A DNA stretch of 15,340 nucleotides from Syntrophobacterales bacterium (GCA_020052215.1 JAGVPN010000332.1:1-15340), one strand, 5' to 3'. Shown: positions 1 to 6,880, counted from the stretch's first letter. Notes: generated by a model not told the origin, from the sequence alone. Numbers and translations: made by a program.

Positions 1-91
1 GGACTACCTGGGGGCGTTCCACCTGGCTGAGAAACTCCAGCTCCCGGATGAGCTTCTCATAGCCGGCCCTGGTCAAGAGAATCTTTTCCAT
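1..91 (-). CDS. greA: Transcription elongation factor GreA, N-terminal part (runs off left edge)
   Basis: Reading leftward from an ATG at 89-91, the 30 visible codons begin MEKILLTRAGYEKLIRELEF and continue LSQVERPQVV. This matches the start of the GreA N-terminal coiled coil (family pattern: T..G..KL..EL..L..VERP). GreA binds the RNA polymerase secondary channel and stimulates cleavage of backtracked transcripts. A Shine-Dalgarno AGGTGG ends one base before the start codon. A minus-strand TTGACC hexamer (181-186) could be a -35, but only a poor -10 follows it, so the promoter is uncertain. The gene is divergent from the methyltransferase at 485. The C-terminal domain is outside the window, so GreB or a Gre-like homologue cannot be excluded. 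Confidence 0.88.
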   Translation of the reverse strand, partial: MEKILLTRAGYEKLIRELEFLSQVERPQVV

Positions 92-224
92 GCCACCTGA
101 CTGTCAGTAATTGTAATAAGTTTCGGCAAGACCGGCAGTTCTCCTAAATTTCACCTATTCTTATCTAAAAAGAGAGGCGGGGTCAACACCGGCGGCGGCG
201 CGAATTTTCCTCCGGGGCCGCGCC

Positions 225-254
225 TTGACAGTTGTGCCTGGGGCCGTCTATGAT
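225..254 (+). promoter_or_regulatory. Near-consensus sigma70 promoter
   Basis: A perfect -35 TTGACA (225-230) is followed after 18 bp by TATGAT (249-254). Transcription would start near 261. It points at the tmRNA-like stretch (260-303), the repeat (304-434) and the methyltransferase at 485, giving that gene a leader of about 225 nt. This is the strongest promoter match seen in the window. Confidence 0.6.
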
Positions 255-259
255 CATGG

Positions 260-303
260 CCAGGCTAAGGCTGATTCGACGGGTCGCACCTCGGTCCGAG
301 GTT
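260..303 (+). ncRNA. Possible truncated tmRNA (ssrA) 5' end
   Basis: The 11 bases at 273-283 (GATTCGACGGG) are identical to the conserved sequence near the 5' end of tmRNA. Counting back as in E. coli tmRNA puts the mature 5' end at about 260, where the promoter at 225-254 should start transcription. After it come short arms ACCTCG/CGAGGT (288-293 / 297-302) around a 3-nt loop. The rest of tmRNA (tag ORF, pseudoknots, 3' T-arm and CCA) is not found before 485, and the similarity stops where the 304-434 repeat begins. If real, this is a remnant and the functional ssrA lies elsewhere. The 5' bases do not show the usual run of G, so a chance match remains possible. Confidence 0.3.
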
Positions 304-434
304 GAACGTCTATGAACCACAAAGGATCCACCCCCGAGAATGAAAATCCCCCCTACCCCCCTTTTTCAAAGGAGAGTTTTAAAGTCCCCCTTTAGCAAAG
401 GGGGATTTAGGGGGATTTGGGTTTTCACGGTAAA
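304..434 (+). repeat. MITE-like palindromic dispersed repeat, copy 1
   Basis: A 131-bp unit recurs inverted at 6748-6878. The core at 344-418 (75 bp) starts AAATCCCCCC and ends AGGGGGATTT, so it has imperfect terminal inverted repeats, and it contains further C5/G5 inverted blocks. From 344 to 434 the two copies differ at only about two positions (both near 372-376). Outside the core they also share a GAACCACAAA...CACCCCCGAGAA flank and a TTTCACGGTAAA end. No protein is encoded, and translation of such elements gives spurious 'PPKSPFAKGG' peptides. The repeat sits between the promoter at 225-254 and the methyltransferase, so it is probably transcribed and folds into strong hairpins. Confidence 0.85.
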
Positions 435-484
435 AAACCCATGACGAGAAAAAAGCCGGGGACTCAGGAGGTCAACACCTGACC

Positions 485-1102
485 ATGTTTTATCGGTTAT
501 CCCCTGACTTGGTGTTGCGGTCTCGCTGGCGGCCCTACCGGCCCCGGCCGGGGGAGCGGGTGCTGGTACTGGCCACGGGCTCGGTCTTTCCGCCCGGCCA
601 TACCGCCACCCGCCTGTGCCTGGATCTCCTGACGGAGACCCTGGCCGGGGGGCCCGGTGCGCGGCTCCTGGACGTGGGCTGCGGTTCGGGGGTCCTCCTC
701 CTGGCCGGGGTGGCCGCCGGCGCCCAATTCGGGGTGGGGGTGGATCTCTCCTGGCGGGCGGTGGTCACCACCCGGAACAACGCCCGGGCCAATGGCCTGG
801 CCGGGGCAATCCAGCTGATCCGGGGGTCCACGGAATCTCTCCGGGGGACTTTTGGGGTGCTGCTGGGAAATTTGCCCTGGGCGGTCCAGATGGACAAAGT
901 CGAAGAATTCACCCGCCTGGCGGCGCCCAACGCCCGGCTGATCCTGTCGGGCTTCAAAGACACCCAGGAGGAAGAACTTCGGGGCCGCTATGAATCGGCG
1001 GGCTGGGTCCTTTCGTCCCGCCTCACCCGGGATGAATGGGTCATCGAACTCCCGCCGGAGAAGAGTTACACCTGGGTGGCCTGGCGGCTGACGCGGCACT
1101 GA
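485..1102 (+). CDS. PrmA-like class I SAM-dependent methyltransferase, short form
   Basis: A 205-aa Rossmann-fold methyltransferase. It shows motif I (LLDVGCGSG, residues 61-69), an acidic motif II residue (D87 in GVGVDLS) and a GNLPW motif IV (128-132), the NPPF/NPPY-type loop common in N-methyltransferases. The preceding PPGHTATRLCLDLL (36-49) resembles the G(T)HxTTRLCLELL segment of ribosomal protein L11 methyltransferase PrmA. PrmA is usually near 290 aa with a separate N-terminal substrate-recognition domain, which is missing here, so the substrate may not be L11. AGGAGG at 466-471 lies 13 nt before the ATG, which is long; an in-frame CTG at 479 would have an ideal 7-nt spacing and could be the true start. 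Expression probably comes from the promoter at 225-254. The methyltransferase call is firm; the substrate is unknown. Confidence 0.8.
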   Translation: MFYRLSPDLVLRSRWRPYRPRPGERVLVLATGSVFPPGHTATRLCLDLLTETLAGGPGARLLDVGCGSGVLLLAGVAAGAQFGVGVDLSWRAVVTTRNNARANGLAGAIQLIRGSTESLRGTFGVLLGNLPWAVQMDKVEEFTRLAAPNARLILSGFKDTQEEELRGRYESAGWVLSSRLTRDEWVIELPPEKSYTWVAWRLTRH

Positions 1103-1104
1103 CT

Positions 1105-1127
1105 GTAGGACGGGCATGGCCCGCCAA
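1105..1127. repeat. Short palindromic intergenic repeat
   Basis: Just after the methyltransferase stop, GTAGGACGGGC-ATG-GCCCGCC forms an inverted repeat (CGGGC 1111-1115 with GCCCG 1119-1123). It resembles dispersed bacterial repeats of the type GGCGGGC-N-GCCCGCC. No T-tract follows, so it is not a clear intrinsic terminator. Confidence 0.4.
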
Positions 1128-1158
1128 TTCCTAATGTACCCTGCGCCCACAACACCCG

Positions 1159-1183
1159 GCACAGGCCAGACGCCGGTGCTACC
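1159..1183 (+). repeat. Dispersed hairpin repeat (GCACAGGC / GCCGGTGC type), copy 1
   Basis: GCACAGGCC-AGA-CGCCGGTGC followed by TACC is a diverged copy of the hairpin at 6982-7006 (perfect 9-bp arms) and of the inverted one at 14313-14337. All copies lie between genes. This one sits 32 bp upstream of the peptidase start codon. Confidence 0.65.
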
Positions 1184-1214
1184 ATCCGGTTTCGAACTTT
1201 TCAGGAGGTAAACC

Positions 1215-2726
1215 ATGACCCCCGATGACGCCTACCGGTGGCTGGCGGAGCACAGCTTGGAGACCGCCTACTTGAAATCCATGGGCCAGGTGCTGGGCTG
1301 GGACCAACGCACCCACATCCCTCCCAAAGGGCATCCGCACCGCCACCAGCAGTTCGCCATGCTGGCCAAGTGGATTCACCTCCGGGCCACCGACCCTCGG
1401 CTGGGGGAGGCCCTGGCCCGGGTGGAGGCCTCGGACCAGGTGGCAAACCCGAGCACCGCGGCCGCGGTGAACGTCCGGGAGTGGCGGCGGGATTACGACC
1501 GGGCCGTCAAAATTCCCCAGGAACTGGCCGTGGCCCTGGCCAAGGCCGCCGCCGAAGGGGAAACGGCCTGGGAGCGGACCCGGCCGGAGGGCGACTGGGA
1601 GACTTTTAAGCCCTTCCTGGCCACGGTCGTCGCCCTGAAGCGGGAGGAGGCCCAGGCCCTGGGCTACGCCGCCGAACCCTATGACGCCCACCTGGACCTC
1701 TTTGAGCCCGGTGAAACCGCGGCGGCGCTGGCGCCTCTCCTGGGAGAGCTCCGGGTATCCCTCCTCCGGGTTTTGGAGGCGGTCCAGGGGAGCGGCCGGC
1801 GGCCTCAGGGCGAAGTGGTGCGCCGGCATTTTCCGGTGGACGCCCAGGACCGTTTCGCCCGGCTGGCGGCCCAAAGCCTCGGCTACGATTTTGCCGGCGG
1901 CCGCCTGGACAAAACCGCCCACCCCTTTTCGGTGGACATCGGTCCCGGGGACGTTCGCATCACCACCCGCTTCGACGAGCACAATTTCAGCCAGGCCTTT
2001 TTCGGCGTCTTGCACGAAACCGGTCACGCCCTCTACGACCAGGGGCTGCCGGCGGAGCATTGGGGCGCCCCCCGGGGAGACGCCGTCTCCCTGGGCATCC
2101 ACGAATCCCAGTCCCGGCTGTGGGAAAACCTGGTGGGGCGCTCCCTGGGATTCTGGCGGTTTTTTTATCCCCGGGCTCAGGAAACCCTTACCACTCTCCA
2201 AGACGTGCCCTTGGAGGTCTTTCACTTTGCCGTCAACGAAGTCAAGCCGTCGCTGATCCGCACCGAGGCCGACGAAGTGACCTATAACCTGCACATCCTC
2301 CTGCGCTTTGAGCTGGAGCGGGCCTTGATGAACGGCGATCTGGCGGTTTCTGACCTCCCCGGGGCCTTCAACGACAAGATGCGCGCCTACCTGGGGCTGA
2401 CGCCCCCCAGTCCCGGCCAGGGGGTCATGCAGGACGTCCACTGGTCCGCGGGGCATTTTGGGTATTTTCCCACCTACACCCTGGGGAACCTCTATGCCGC
2501 CCAATTCTTCGCCCGGGCGGAGGCGGAGCTGGGCCCCCTGGAAAAGAGGTTCGCCGCGGGCGATTTTGCCCCGTTGCTTACCTGGCTGCGGGGGCGGATT
2601 CACTCCCAGGGCCACCGCTGGTGGGCCCGGCCGCTGGTCCAGGAGGTCACGGGAGAGGAGCTGACGCCCCGGCATCTGGTGCGCTATCTACAGGGGAAAT
2701 TCGGGGCGCTGTACGATTTTCCGTGA
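1215..2726 (+). CDS. M32 family metallocarboxypeptidase (carboxypeptidase Taq type)
   Basis: A 503-aa protein, full length for family M32 (about 500 aa). This family comprises cytoplasmic zinc or cobalt enzymes that remove residues one at a time from peptide C termini. The HEXXH motif is HETGH (H267, E268, H271), and the third metal ligand falls in HESQSRLWEN (H296, E297), both family hallmarks. Other M32 signatures are WRRDYDRAVKIPQEL near residue 90 and DVRITTRFDEHNF just before HEXXH. AGGAGG at 1203-1208 lies 6 nt before the ATG, which fixes the start. Its only close neighbour on this strand is the methyltransferase, 112 bp upstream across two repeats, so an operon is uncertain. Its last two codons and stop overlap the repeat at 2721-2801. 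A 498-codon open frame on the opposite strand is a GC-driven shadow. Confidence 0.96.
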   Translation: MTPDDAYRWLAEHSLETAYLKSMGQVLGWDQRTHIPPKGHPHRHQQFAMLAKWIHLRATDPRLGEALARVEASDQVANPSTAAAVNVREWRRDYDRAVKIPQELAVALAKAAAEGETAWERTRPEGDWETFKPFLATVVALKREEAQALGYAAEPYDAHLDLFEPGETAAALAPLLGELRVSLLRVLEAVQGSGRRPQGEVVRRHFPVDAQDRFARLAAQSLGYDFAGGRLDKTAHPFSVDIGPGDVRITTRFDEHNFSQAFFGVLHETGHALYDQGLPAEHWGAPRGDAVSLGIHESQSRLWENLVGRSLGFWRFFYPRAQETLTTLQDVPLEVFHFAVNEVKPSLIRTEADEVTYNLHILLRFELERALMNGDLAVSDLPGAFNDKMRAYLGLTPPSPGQGVMQDVHWSAGHFGYFPTYTLGNLYAAQFFARAEAELGPLEKRFAAGDFAPLLTWLRGRIHSQGHRWWARPLVQEVTGEELTPRHLVRYLQGKFGALYDFP

Positions 2727-2801
2727 GAGTCTCTCGTAGGGGCGGTTCGCGAACCGCCCCTACAGCTAACTTTCATTTTCTGGGGAGGCCCAAAATTGGC
2801 C
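2721..2801 (+). repeat. Composite palindromic repeat, copy 1, overlapping the peptidase stop codon
   Basis: About 81 bp align with 6881-6960 in the same orientation. Shared blocks are CCGTGA-AGTCT-TC, a 28-bp hairpin, TTTCAT, and GG(A/T)GGCC-CAA-T-GGCC. The hairpin here (2736-2763) is a perfect palindrome with 14-bp arms, beginning GTAGGGGCGGTTCG. It could slow polymerase after the peptidase gene, but it lacks a following T-tract. The repeat begins upstream of the TGA at 2724-2726, so it supplies the peptidase stop codon. Confidence 0.75.
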
Positions 2802-2861
2802 ATGAATGTTTCATACCAGAGATTCGGAGCTTCAACCGCGGCAAGTTTCCAGGGAACGCTC

Positions 2862-2867
2862 TATAAT
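2862..2867 (+). promoter_or_regulatory. Possible -10 element for the secreted-protein gene
   Basis: A perfect TATAAT lies 35 bp before the ATG at 2903. At 16-18 bp upstream only weak -35 matches are seen (for example CGGCAA), so the element would need an activator or is a chance match. Confidence 0.3.
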
Positions 2868-2902
2868 CCCAGCCAATAATAACCCATACCCAGGAGGGGA
2901 TC

Positions 2903-3664
2903 ATGAAGACCGTGCTGTTCAGTTTATGCCTACTCGTGCTGTTAGGGGCTACGGCTCTTGGCCAGACGGACAATTATGGGCTGCCGCCCGGGGGTCAAGT
3001 TATTGAAGTCCAGCCCATCCAGTCAACGAAGCACCCGCATCGGGCCCTCATGTTGTGGATGCTCAATCCCCTCAAAATTCCCCGGGACAATCCGGATGAC
3101 ATCTATACCTGCCCGGAATACACCCGGGGCAGCCACTATAGCGGCCCCACCCGGGTATCGCTGATTGACTCGCAGGCGAAAAAGATCATCAATACCATAA
3201 AAATTCAAGATCCCCTGGAAGGCAATGATACTTTCGATATCCCGTATCGCATCGAGAACGGACACTACTACCACGTGGAAGGCGTACCCCAGGGCAAAGA
3301 GGGCAAACCCACCATCATGTGGCTCAAAGACTACAACGGCGACGGCCATGCCTGGGAATTCGCCTTGTTCGAGGCCATCGCCTGCATGGGACTGCCCACT
3401 ACCTTGATCGGCTACAGCGAGGCCCAAGACCGGGTGATCCAATACCCCGTGGCCTTGACCGTGATCACGGGAAAGCAAAAATCCACCCGGATTGCCTTAT
3501 GGGTGGATTATCTGTTCAGCCAGCGCCCGGAAAGCCCCGGGTTTTGGAAATATGCCATTGATTACCGGGGGAGAGCCGGGAGCCTGGATGCCTATGAGGT
3601 TCGCTACCGCCCGGAGGAAGAGAAGTTTTATGGCCAGCTAACTTCCCAAGGGGACGATAAGTAA
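2903..3664 (+). CDS. Secreted or periplasmic protein of unknown function
   Basis: A 253-aa protein with a clear Sec signal peptide: MKTV, then a hydrophobic core LFSLCLLVLLGATALG, with likely cleavage after ALG and before QTDNYG. The mature part (about 233 aa) is soluble and has no transmembrane segment. DYNGDGHAWEF near residues 143-153 has the DxNxDG spacing of calcium-binding loops (EF-hand/dockerin-like), but position 12 is Ala instead of the usual Glu. Two cysteines occur in the mature protein (CPEYTRG and ACMGLP), so one disulfide is possible. AGGAGG (2892-2897) lies 5 nt before the ATG. I recognise no family. It is alone on its strand, and its TAA (3662-3664) touches the stop codon of the convergent gene. 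The coding call is firm; the function is unknown. Confidence 0.88.
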   Translation: MKTVLFSLCLLVLLGATALGQTDNYGLPPGGQVIEVQPIQSTKHPHRALMLWMLNPLKIPRDNPDDIYTCPEYTRGSHYSGPTRVSLIDSQAKKIINTIKIQDPLEGNDTFDIPYRIENGHYYHVEGVPQGKEGKPTIMWLKDYNGDGHAWEFALFEAIACMGLPTTLIGYSEAQDRVIQYPVALTVITGKQKSTRIALWVDYLFSQRPESPGFWKYAIDYRGRAGSLDAYEVRYRPEEEKFYGQLTSQGDDK

Positions 3665-5299
3665 TTAGTTAACCAATAAATTTGGCGGCAGTTGATTGAA
3701 TTGGCTGCGGTAACGGAGTTGACTGCTGGCGAACAGGATAGAAAAGATGTTGTGGTCGTCGCTGACCGGCCTGGTGTTTTTCAGCTTCTCCCGGTCAACC
3801 AGTCTGGCAGCCTTTAAGGTCTGATAATCTTTGGAAGGCATGGCGCCGCGGTCGGCCATGGCAATGGCCACCTCCGGGGAAAGCGGGGTGTCCGCCGCCA
3901 GCAGACAGGCGCTGCTTACCAGACCGGCGGAGGAGGGGGAGCGTAATTCCAGCACGTGGGGGAACACCGCGCTGACGGTGGCCAAAATCGTTTCGTTGGC
4001 AGCCTCATTGGCTGGATCAAAATAGGTGTTAATGATAACTTTGCCACCGGGCCGCAAACAGGCCTGTACTTCCCGGAAAAACTCCACGGTGAGCAGGTAG
4101 TCCGGCGTACAATCTCCCTGGAACAAGTCGGTGACCACCAGGTCATAGGCATGGTGGTGACGGCGCACGAAAGTCCGGGCGTCTTCCAGAAAGACTTCGA
4201 TGCCCTTGGGGTCGAAATCAAAGAACTCTATGGCCGCTTGCAAGGAATTGGGGTTAATTTCCACCGCGGCGACCTTTTGCCCCTGGCGCTGAAGATAACG
4301 GGGGATCATCCCGGCCGCCATCCCCAACACCAAGGATTTTTGCGCCGAGGGCGCATAGGCTTCAATTAATCGCATCATGAAGGCGGTGTGATCCAAGATC
4401 ACCCCGTCCGAGGTCACCATATTTTGGATAATGCCGTCCTGAAGGTAGGCCCGGGCCGGTTTTCTGCCTTCCCCCTCCGGATGTACGGTCAAGACTTTAA
4501 TGTTGCCAAAAACCGAGGTATATTCGGCCAACACTTCAAAATTTTTGCCGATATCGCTCATGCCGGCGAGAAGTTTAAAGTAGGAGCGCTGTCCTACCAA
4601 CAAACCGCCGCTCAGCAAGAGGACAACGGCACAGCCGCAAAGCAGGCGCTTTTTCTTGGCTGCGGCAAGGTCTCGATTCAGCAGCGTTATCCCGCCAACC
4701 AACAACCCCAATCCCAAGCTCATCCCCAACAAGGCGCGAAAGTTGGTCAGATACGGAATTATCAGAAAGGCGGTCAGCACTACCCCCGCCACTGACCCCA
4801 CGGTGCTGATAAAGAAGACCCTGCCCGCCCCGCCGTCCCCCGCCGACTTGGCATCGCGGCCGAAGGCGATGAGTAATGGATTCATGGCAGAGAGCACGAC
4901 CAGGGGAAGGGCCAACAGGATGGTGCCGCCCAAAAAACTGGCCAGGATCAAATTGGTGGTGGACAACCAGGGAAACGCCACCGGGTAAATGGTCGCGGCG
5001 ACCACGATGGACAACGCCGCCCACAGCGGAGCCGACAGCAGGGATAACGGTAACTCGTCTTTCCCCCGGCGTTGGGACATCTGTCCGCCGAGTCGGTAAC
5101 CCAGGGCCAGGAATATCAGGGTGATGGAGAGGATGCCGGCCCAGATATACAGGCTCACCCCAAAATAGGGGGTCATGATCCTTGAGGCCAGCACTTCCAG
5201 AGACAAGGTGACCGCGCCGGTAATGAAGATCAGCGCTTCAAACTGCTGGAGCCGTGGCGGCGGGGCGCTTTCCGGAATAATTTTCTTTTTCTTCGCCAT
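3665..5299 (-). CDS. Membrane-anchored spermidine-synthase-like protein (fused transporter-like/SpeE domain)
   Basis: A 544-aa protein. The N-terminal half (about residues 20-236) holds six to seven hydrophobic segments (near 21-41, 48-68, 86-110, 116-145, 160-182, 186-206 and 218-236). The C-terminal half (about 255-520) is a polyamine-synthase-like Rossmann domain: SLVLGMAAGMIPRYL (nucleotide loop, 322-336), VAAVEINP (E347), FLEDARTF (E372, D373), and YDLVVTDLFQGD (D391) followed by FFREVQACLRPGG. Fused membrane/spermidine-synthase proteins are widespread in bacteria and many have no proven polyamine activity. The catalytic-loop sequence here departs from the usual DSSDP, so a substrate other than putrescine is possible. 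GAGG (minus strand) lies 5 nt before the ATG, and an extended -10 promoter lies at 5332-5361. It is convergent with the secreted-protein gene with no gap. Confidence 0.88.
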   Translation of the reverse strand: MAKKKKIIPESAPPPRLQQFEALIFITGAVTLSLEVLASRIMTPYFGVSLYIWAGILSITLIFLALGYRLGGQMSQRRGKDELPLSLLSAPLWAALSIVVAATIYPVAFPWLSTTNLILASFLGGTILLALPLVVLSAMNPLLIAFGRDAKSAGDGGAGRVFFISTVGSVAGVVLTAFLIIPYLTNFRALLGMSLGLGLLVGGITLLNRDLAAAKKKRLLCGCAVVLLLSGGLLVGQRSYFKLLAGMSDIGKNFEVLAEYTSVFGNIKVLTVHPEGEGRKPARAYLQDGIIQNMVTSDGVILDHTAFMMRLIEAYAPSAQKSLVLGMAAGMIPRYLQRQGQKVAAVEINPNSLQAAIEFFDFDPKGIEVFLEDARTFVRRHHHAYDLVVTDLFQGDCTPDYLLTVEFFREVQACLRPGGKVIINTYFDPANEAANETILATVSAVFPHVLELRSPSSAGLVSSACLLAADTPLSPEVAIAMADRGAMPSKDYQTLKAARLVDREKLKNTRPVSDDHNIFSILFASSQLRYRSQFNQLPPNLLVN

Positions 5300-5331
5300 G
5301 TTGCCTCAAGAGAACCGGGGGAATTTTTTTG

Positions 5332-5361
5332 ATCATACCAGATCGGCGCCGGGTGGGGCAA
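5332..5361 (-). promoter_or_regulatory. Sigma70-type promoter with extended -10
   Basis: On the minus strand, TTGCCC (5356-5361), an 18-bp spacer ending in TGG, then TATGAT (5332-5337). The TGn before the -10 makes it an extended -10 promoter. It starts 33 bp upstream of the spermidine-synthase-like gene, giving a leader of roughly 25 nt. Confidence 0.6.
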
Positions 5362-5495
5362 GCGGATTGATGGCGGGTGAGAAGACCTGTGGTTATCAGC
5401 TGGCAGCCGCAGGAAAATCCCCATTCATATCTTTGCTGCGGTGAGGAGTTATGTGCTCCGGCCACCCCCAATGGGTGCTGGGGAAAATCGCCGTT

Positions 5496-6671
5496 TCAGT
5501 CAAATTGAAAGCTTTTCCCGGTGAATAACTTCACGCAGACATCCACCACCTCGGGGTCATAGAGGACGCCCCGGTTCCGGGAGATTTCCGCCAGGGCCTG
5601 CTCGATGCCGAGAGCGGGGCGGTACGGACGGTGGGAAGCCATGGCTTCCACCACGTCGGCCACCGTCAGGAGGCGGGCTTCCAGGGCAATATCAGGCCCG
5701 GTCAAGCCCTGGGGATACCCCGAGCCGTCCAGGCGCTCGTGGTGCTGCAGCACCGGCTGGGCAATAGGCCAGGGCAATTCAATATCTTTCAGGATGTCAT
5801 AGCCCGCTTGCGGGTGTGCCTTGATGAGATTAAATTCTATCTCAGAAAGTTTGCCCGGCTTGCTGAGGATCTCCGCGGGCACCGCTATCTTGCCGATATC
5901 GTGGAGCAGACCCAACGCCTGCATCCCGTCGCACTGCTCCTGAGAAAACCCCATTTCCAGGGAAATGGCCCCCACCAGGTGCGCCACCCGCCGCTGGTGC
6001 CCGGACGTATAGGGGTCTCGCGTTTCCACGGTGGCGGACAGGGCCTGGACGGTCCCGGACAAGGCGCTCCGTAACTTCTCGTAGCTGGCCGCCAGGCTCT
6101 CTTCGGCCCGCCGGCGGTCGGTGAGGTCAATCAGGGAGGTGCGCACCTGGGGGTGGCCGGCGGCATCCGGGACCAGGAGGCTGTCCAGTTGCACCGCGAC
6201 CTCCGCCCCGTCTTTTCCCAAAAGGTTCAGTTCCAGGGGAGGCACCGGCCGGTCCTGGACCACCGTCACCAGATGGTCCCGGAATTGCTTGATATCTTCC
6301 GGCCGGATAAAGGGGGCCAGGGACTGCTGAACCAGCCGGCTCCGCTCCGTCCCCAGGAGCCGGGCCGCGGTGAGATTGGCCTCCAGGACCCAGCCCCGTT
6401 CGTCCAGGGTGAGGTAAGCCACCGGGGCGAAGTCATAGAGGTCGGTGTATCTCGTCAGCGCGGTTTCCAGTTCCGCCTGGGTCTGGCGCAATTGTTCATT
6501 CTGCATCTCCAGTTCCACCTGGTGGATATGGAGTTCCTGCAACAAGTTCAGGGCCTCTTCCGGGGAAATCTGCTCGAGGTTTGCGATCCGGGATTTCAGC
6601 CGCGCCTCGACCCGGCGGCGCAGGTCCTCCGGTTTGTCTGCAGCGGCTTGGGGGGCGGTCCTGGCAGTCAT
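5496..6671 (-). CDS. PAS domain / HD-GYP cyclic-di-GMP phosphodiesterase-type protein
   Basis: A 391-aa cytoplasmic protein with no TM segment. A charged helical N terminus (residues 13-75, probably coiled coil: EALNLLQELHIHQVELEMQN) leads to a PAS domain (about 72-188, ending in DLTDRRRAEES) and an HD-GYP domain (about 200-391). Metal and catalytic residues are present: H225, LLHDIGK (H257, D258), H286, HHERLDGSGYP (310-320) and D339. The full HHExxDGxGYP signature suggests active hydrolysis of c-di-GMP. The HD-GYP part is closely similar to the C terminus of the protein at 11057-14044, so they are paralogues. AAAGGA (6679-6684) lies 7 nt before the ATG. It is a single gene pointing away from the signalling operon, with the repeat island upstream. 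The PAS ligand is unknown. Confidence 0.93.
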   Translation of the reverse strand: MTARTAPQAAADKPEDLRRRVEARLKSRIANLEQISPEEALNLLQELHIHQVELEMQNEQLRQTQAELETALTRYTDLYDFAPVAYLTLDERGWVLEANLTAARLLGTERSRLVQQSLAPFIRPEDIKQFRDHLVTVVQDRPVPPLELNLLGKDGAEVAVQLDSLLVPDAAGHPQVRTSLIDLTDRRRAEESLAASYEKLRSALSGTVQALSATVETRDPYTSGHQRRVAHLVGAISLEMGFSQEQCDGMQALGLLHDIGKIAVPAEILSKPGKLSEIEFNLIKAHPQAGYDILKDIELPWPIAQPVLQHHERLDGSGYPQGLTGPDIALEARLLTVADVVEAMASHRPYRPALGIEQALAEISRNRGVLYDPEVVDVCVKLFTGKSFQFD

Positions 6672-6701
6672 GGCGCCGTCCTTTCGGGGCGGGGACCGAC
6701 A

Positions 6702-6750
6702 CTAATACCAATAAGCAATCAAAAGACTATTTTTTGTAGCCGCAGGCTTT
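6702..6750 (+). repeat. Dispersed repeat beginning CTAATACCAA, copy 1
   Basis: The pattern is CTAATACCAA-N3-GC-N2-TCAAA, then a T-rich stretch, then GTAGCCGCAGGCTTTA. It is found again inverted at 14347-14400 and, degenerate, at 7328-7361. It abuts the MITE-like repeat at 6748 and covers most of the space between the PAS/HD-GYP start codon and that repeat, so it may carry or disrupt that gene's promoter. Confidence 0.6.
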
Positions 6751-6878
6751 ACCGTGAAAACCCAAATCCCCCTAAATCCCCCTTTGCTAAAGGGGGACTT
6801 TAAAACCCCCCTTTGAAAAAGGGGGGTAGGGGGGATTTTTAGTTCTCGGGGGTGAAACATTTGTGGTTCATGAACGTT
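6748..6878 (-). repeat. MITE-like palindromic dispersed repeat, copy 2 (inverted relative to copy 1)
   Basis: Reverse complement of 304-434. The 75-bp core is 6764-6838, with AAATCCCCC / GGGGGGATTT ends. The 12-mer TTTACCGTGAAA occurs at 6748-6759 and directly repeated at 6877-6888, bracketing the element. It encodes no protein, and the reading frames through it are spurious. Confidence 0.85.
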
Positions 6879-6880
6879 TA

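Noticed and set aside
1179..2675. A 498-codon open frame antisense to the M32 peptidase
   Set aside because: It is Pro/Gly/Arg-rich with no family motif, and lies opposite a gene with a full HEXXH enzyme signature; long antisense frames are expected at this GC.
2736..2763. The perfect 28-bp palindrome as an intrinsic terminator of the peptidase gene
   Set aside because: No T-tract follows the stem, and the same hairpin recurs as a dispersed repeat at 6897-6924, so it was annotated as repeat.
6153..6803. 216-codon plus-strand frame ending in NPPKSPFAKGG
   Set aside because: It is antisense to the PAS/HD-GYP gene and its tail is a translation of the MITE-like repeat.
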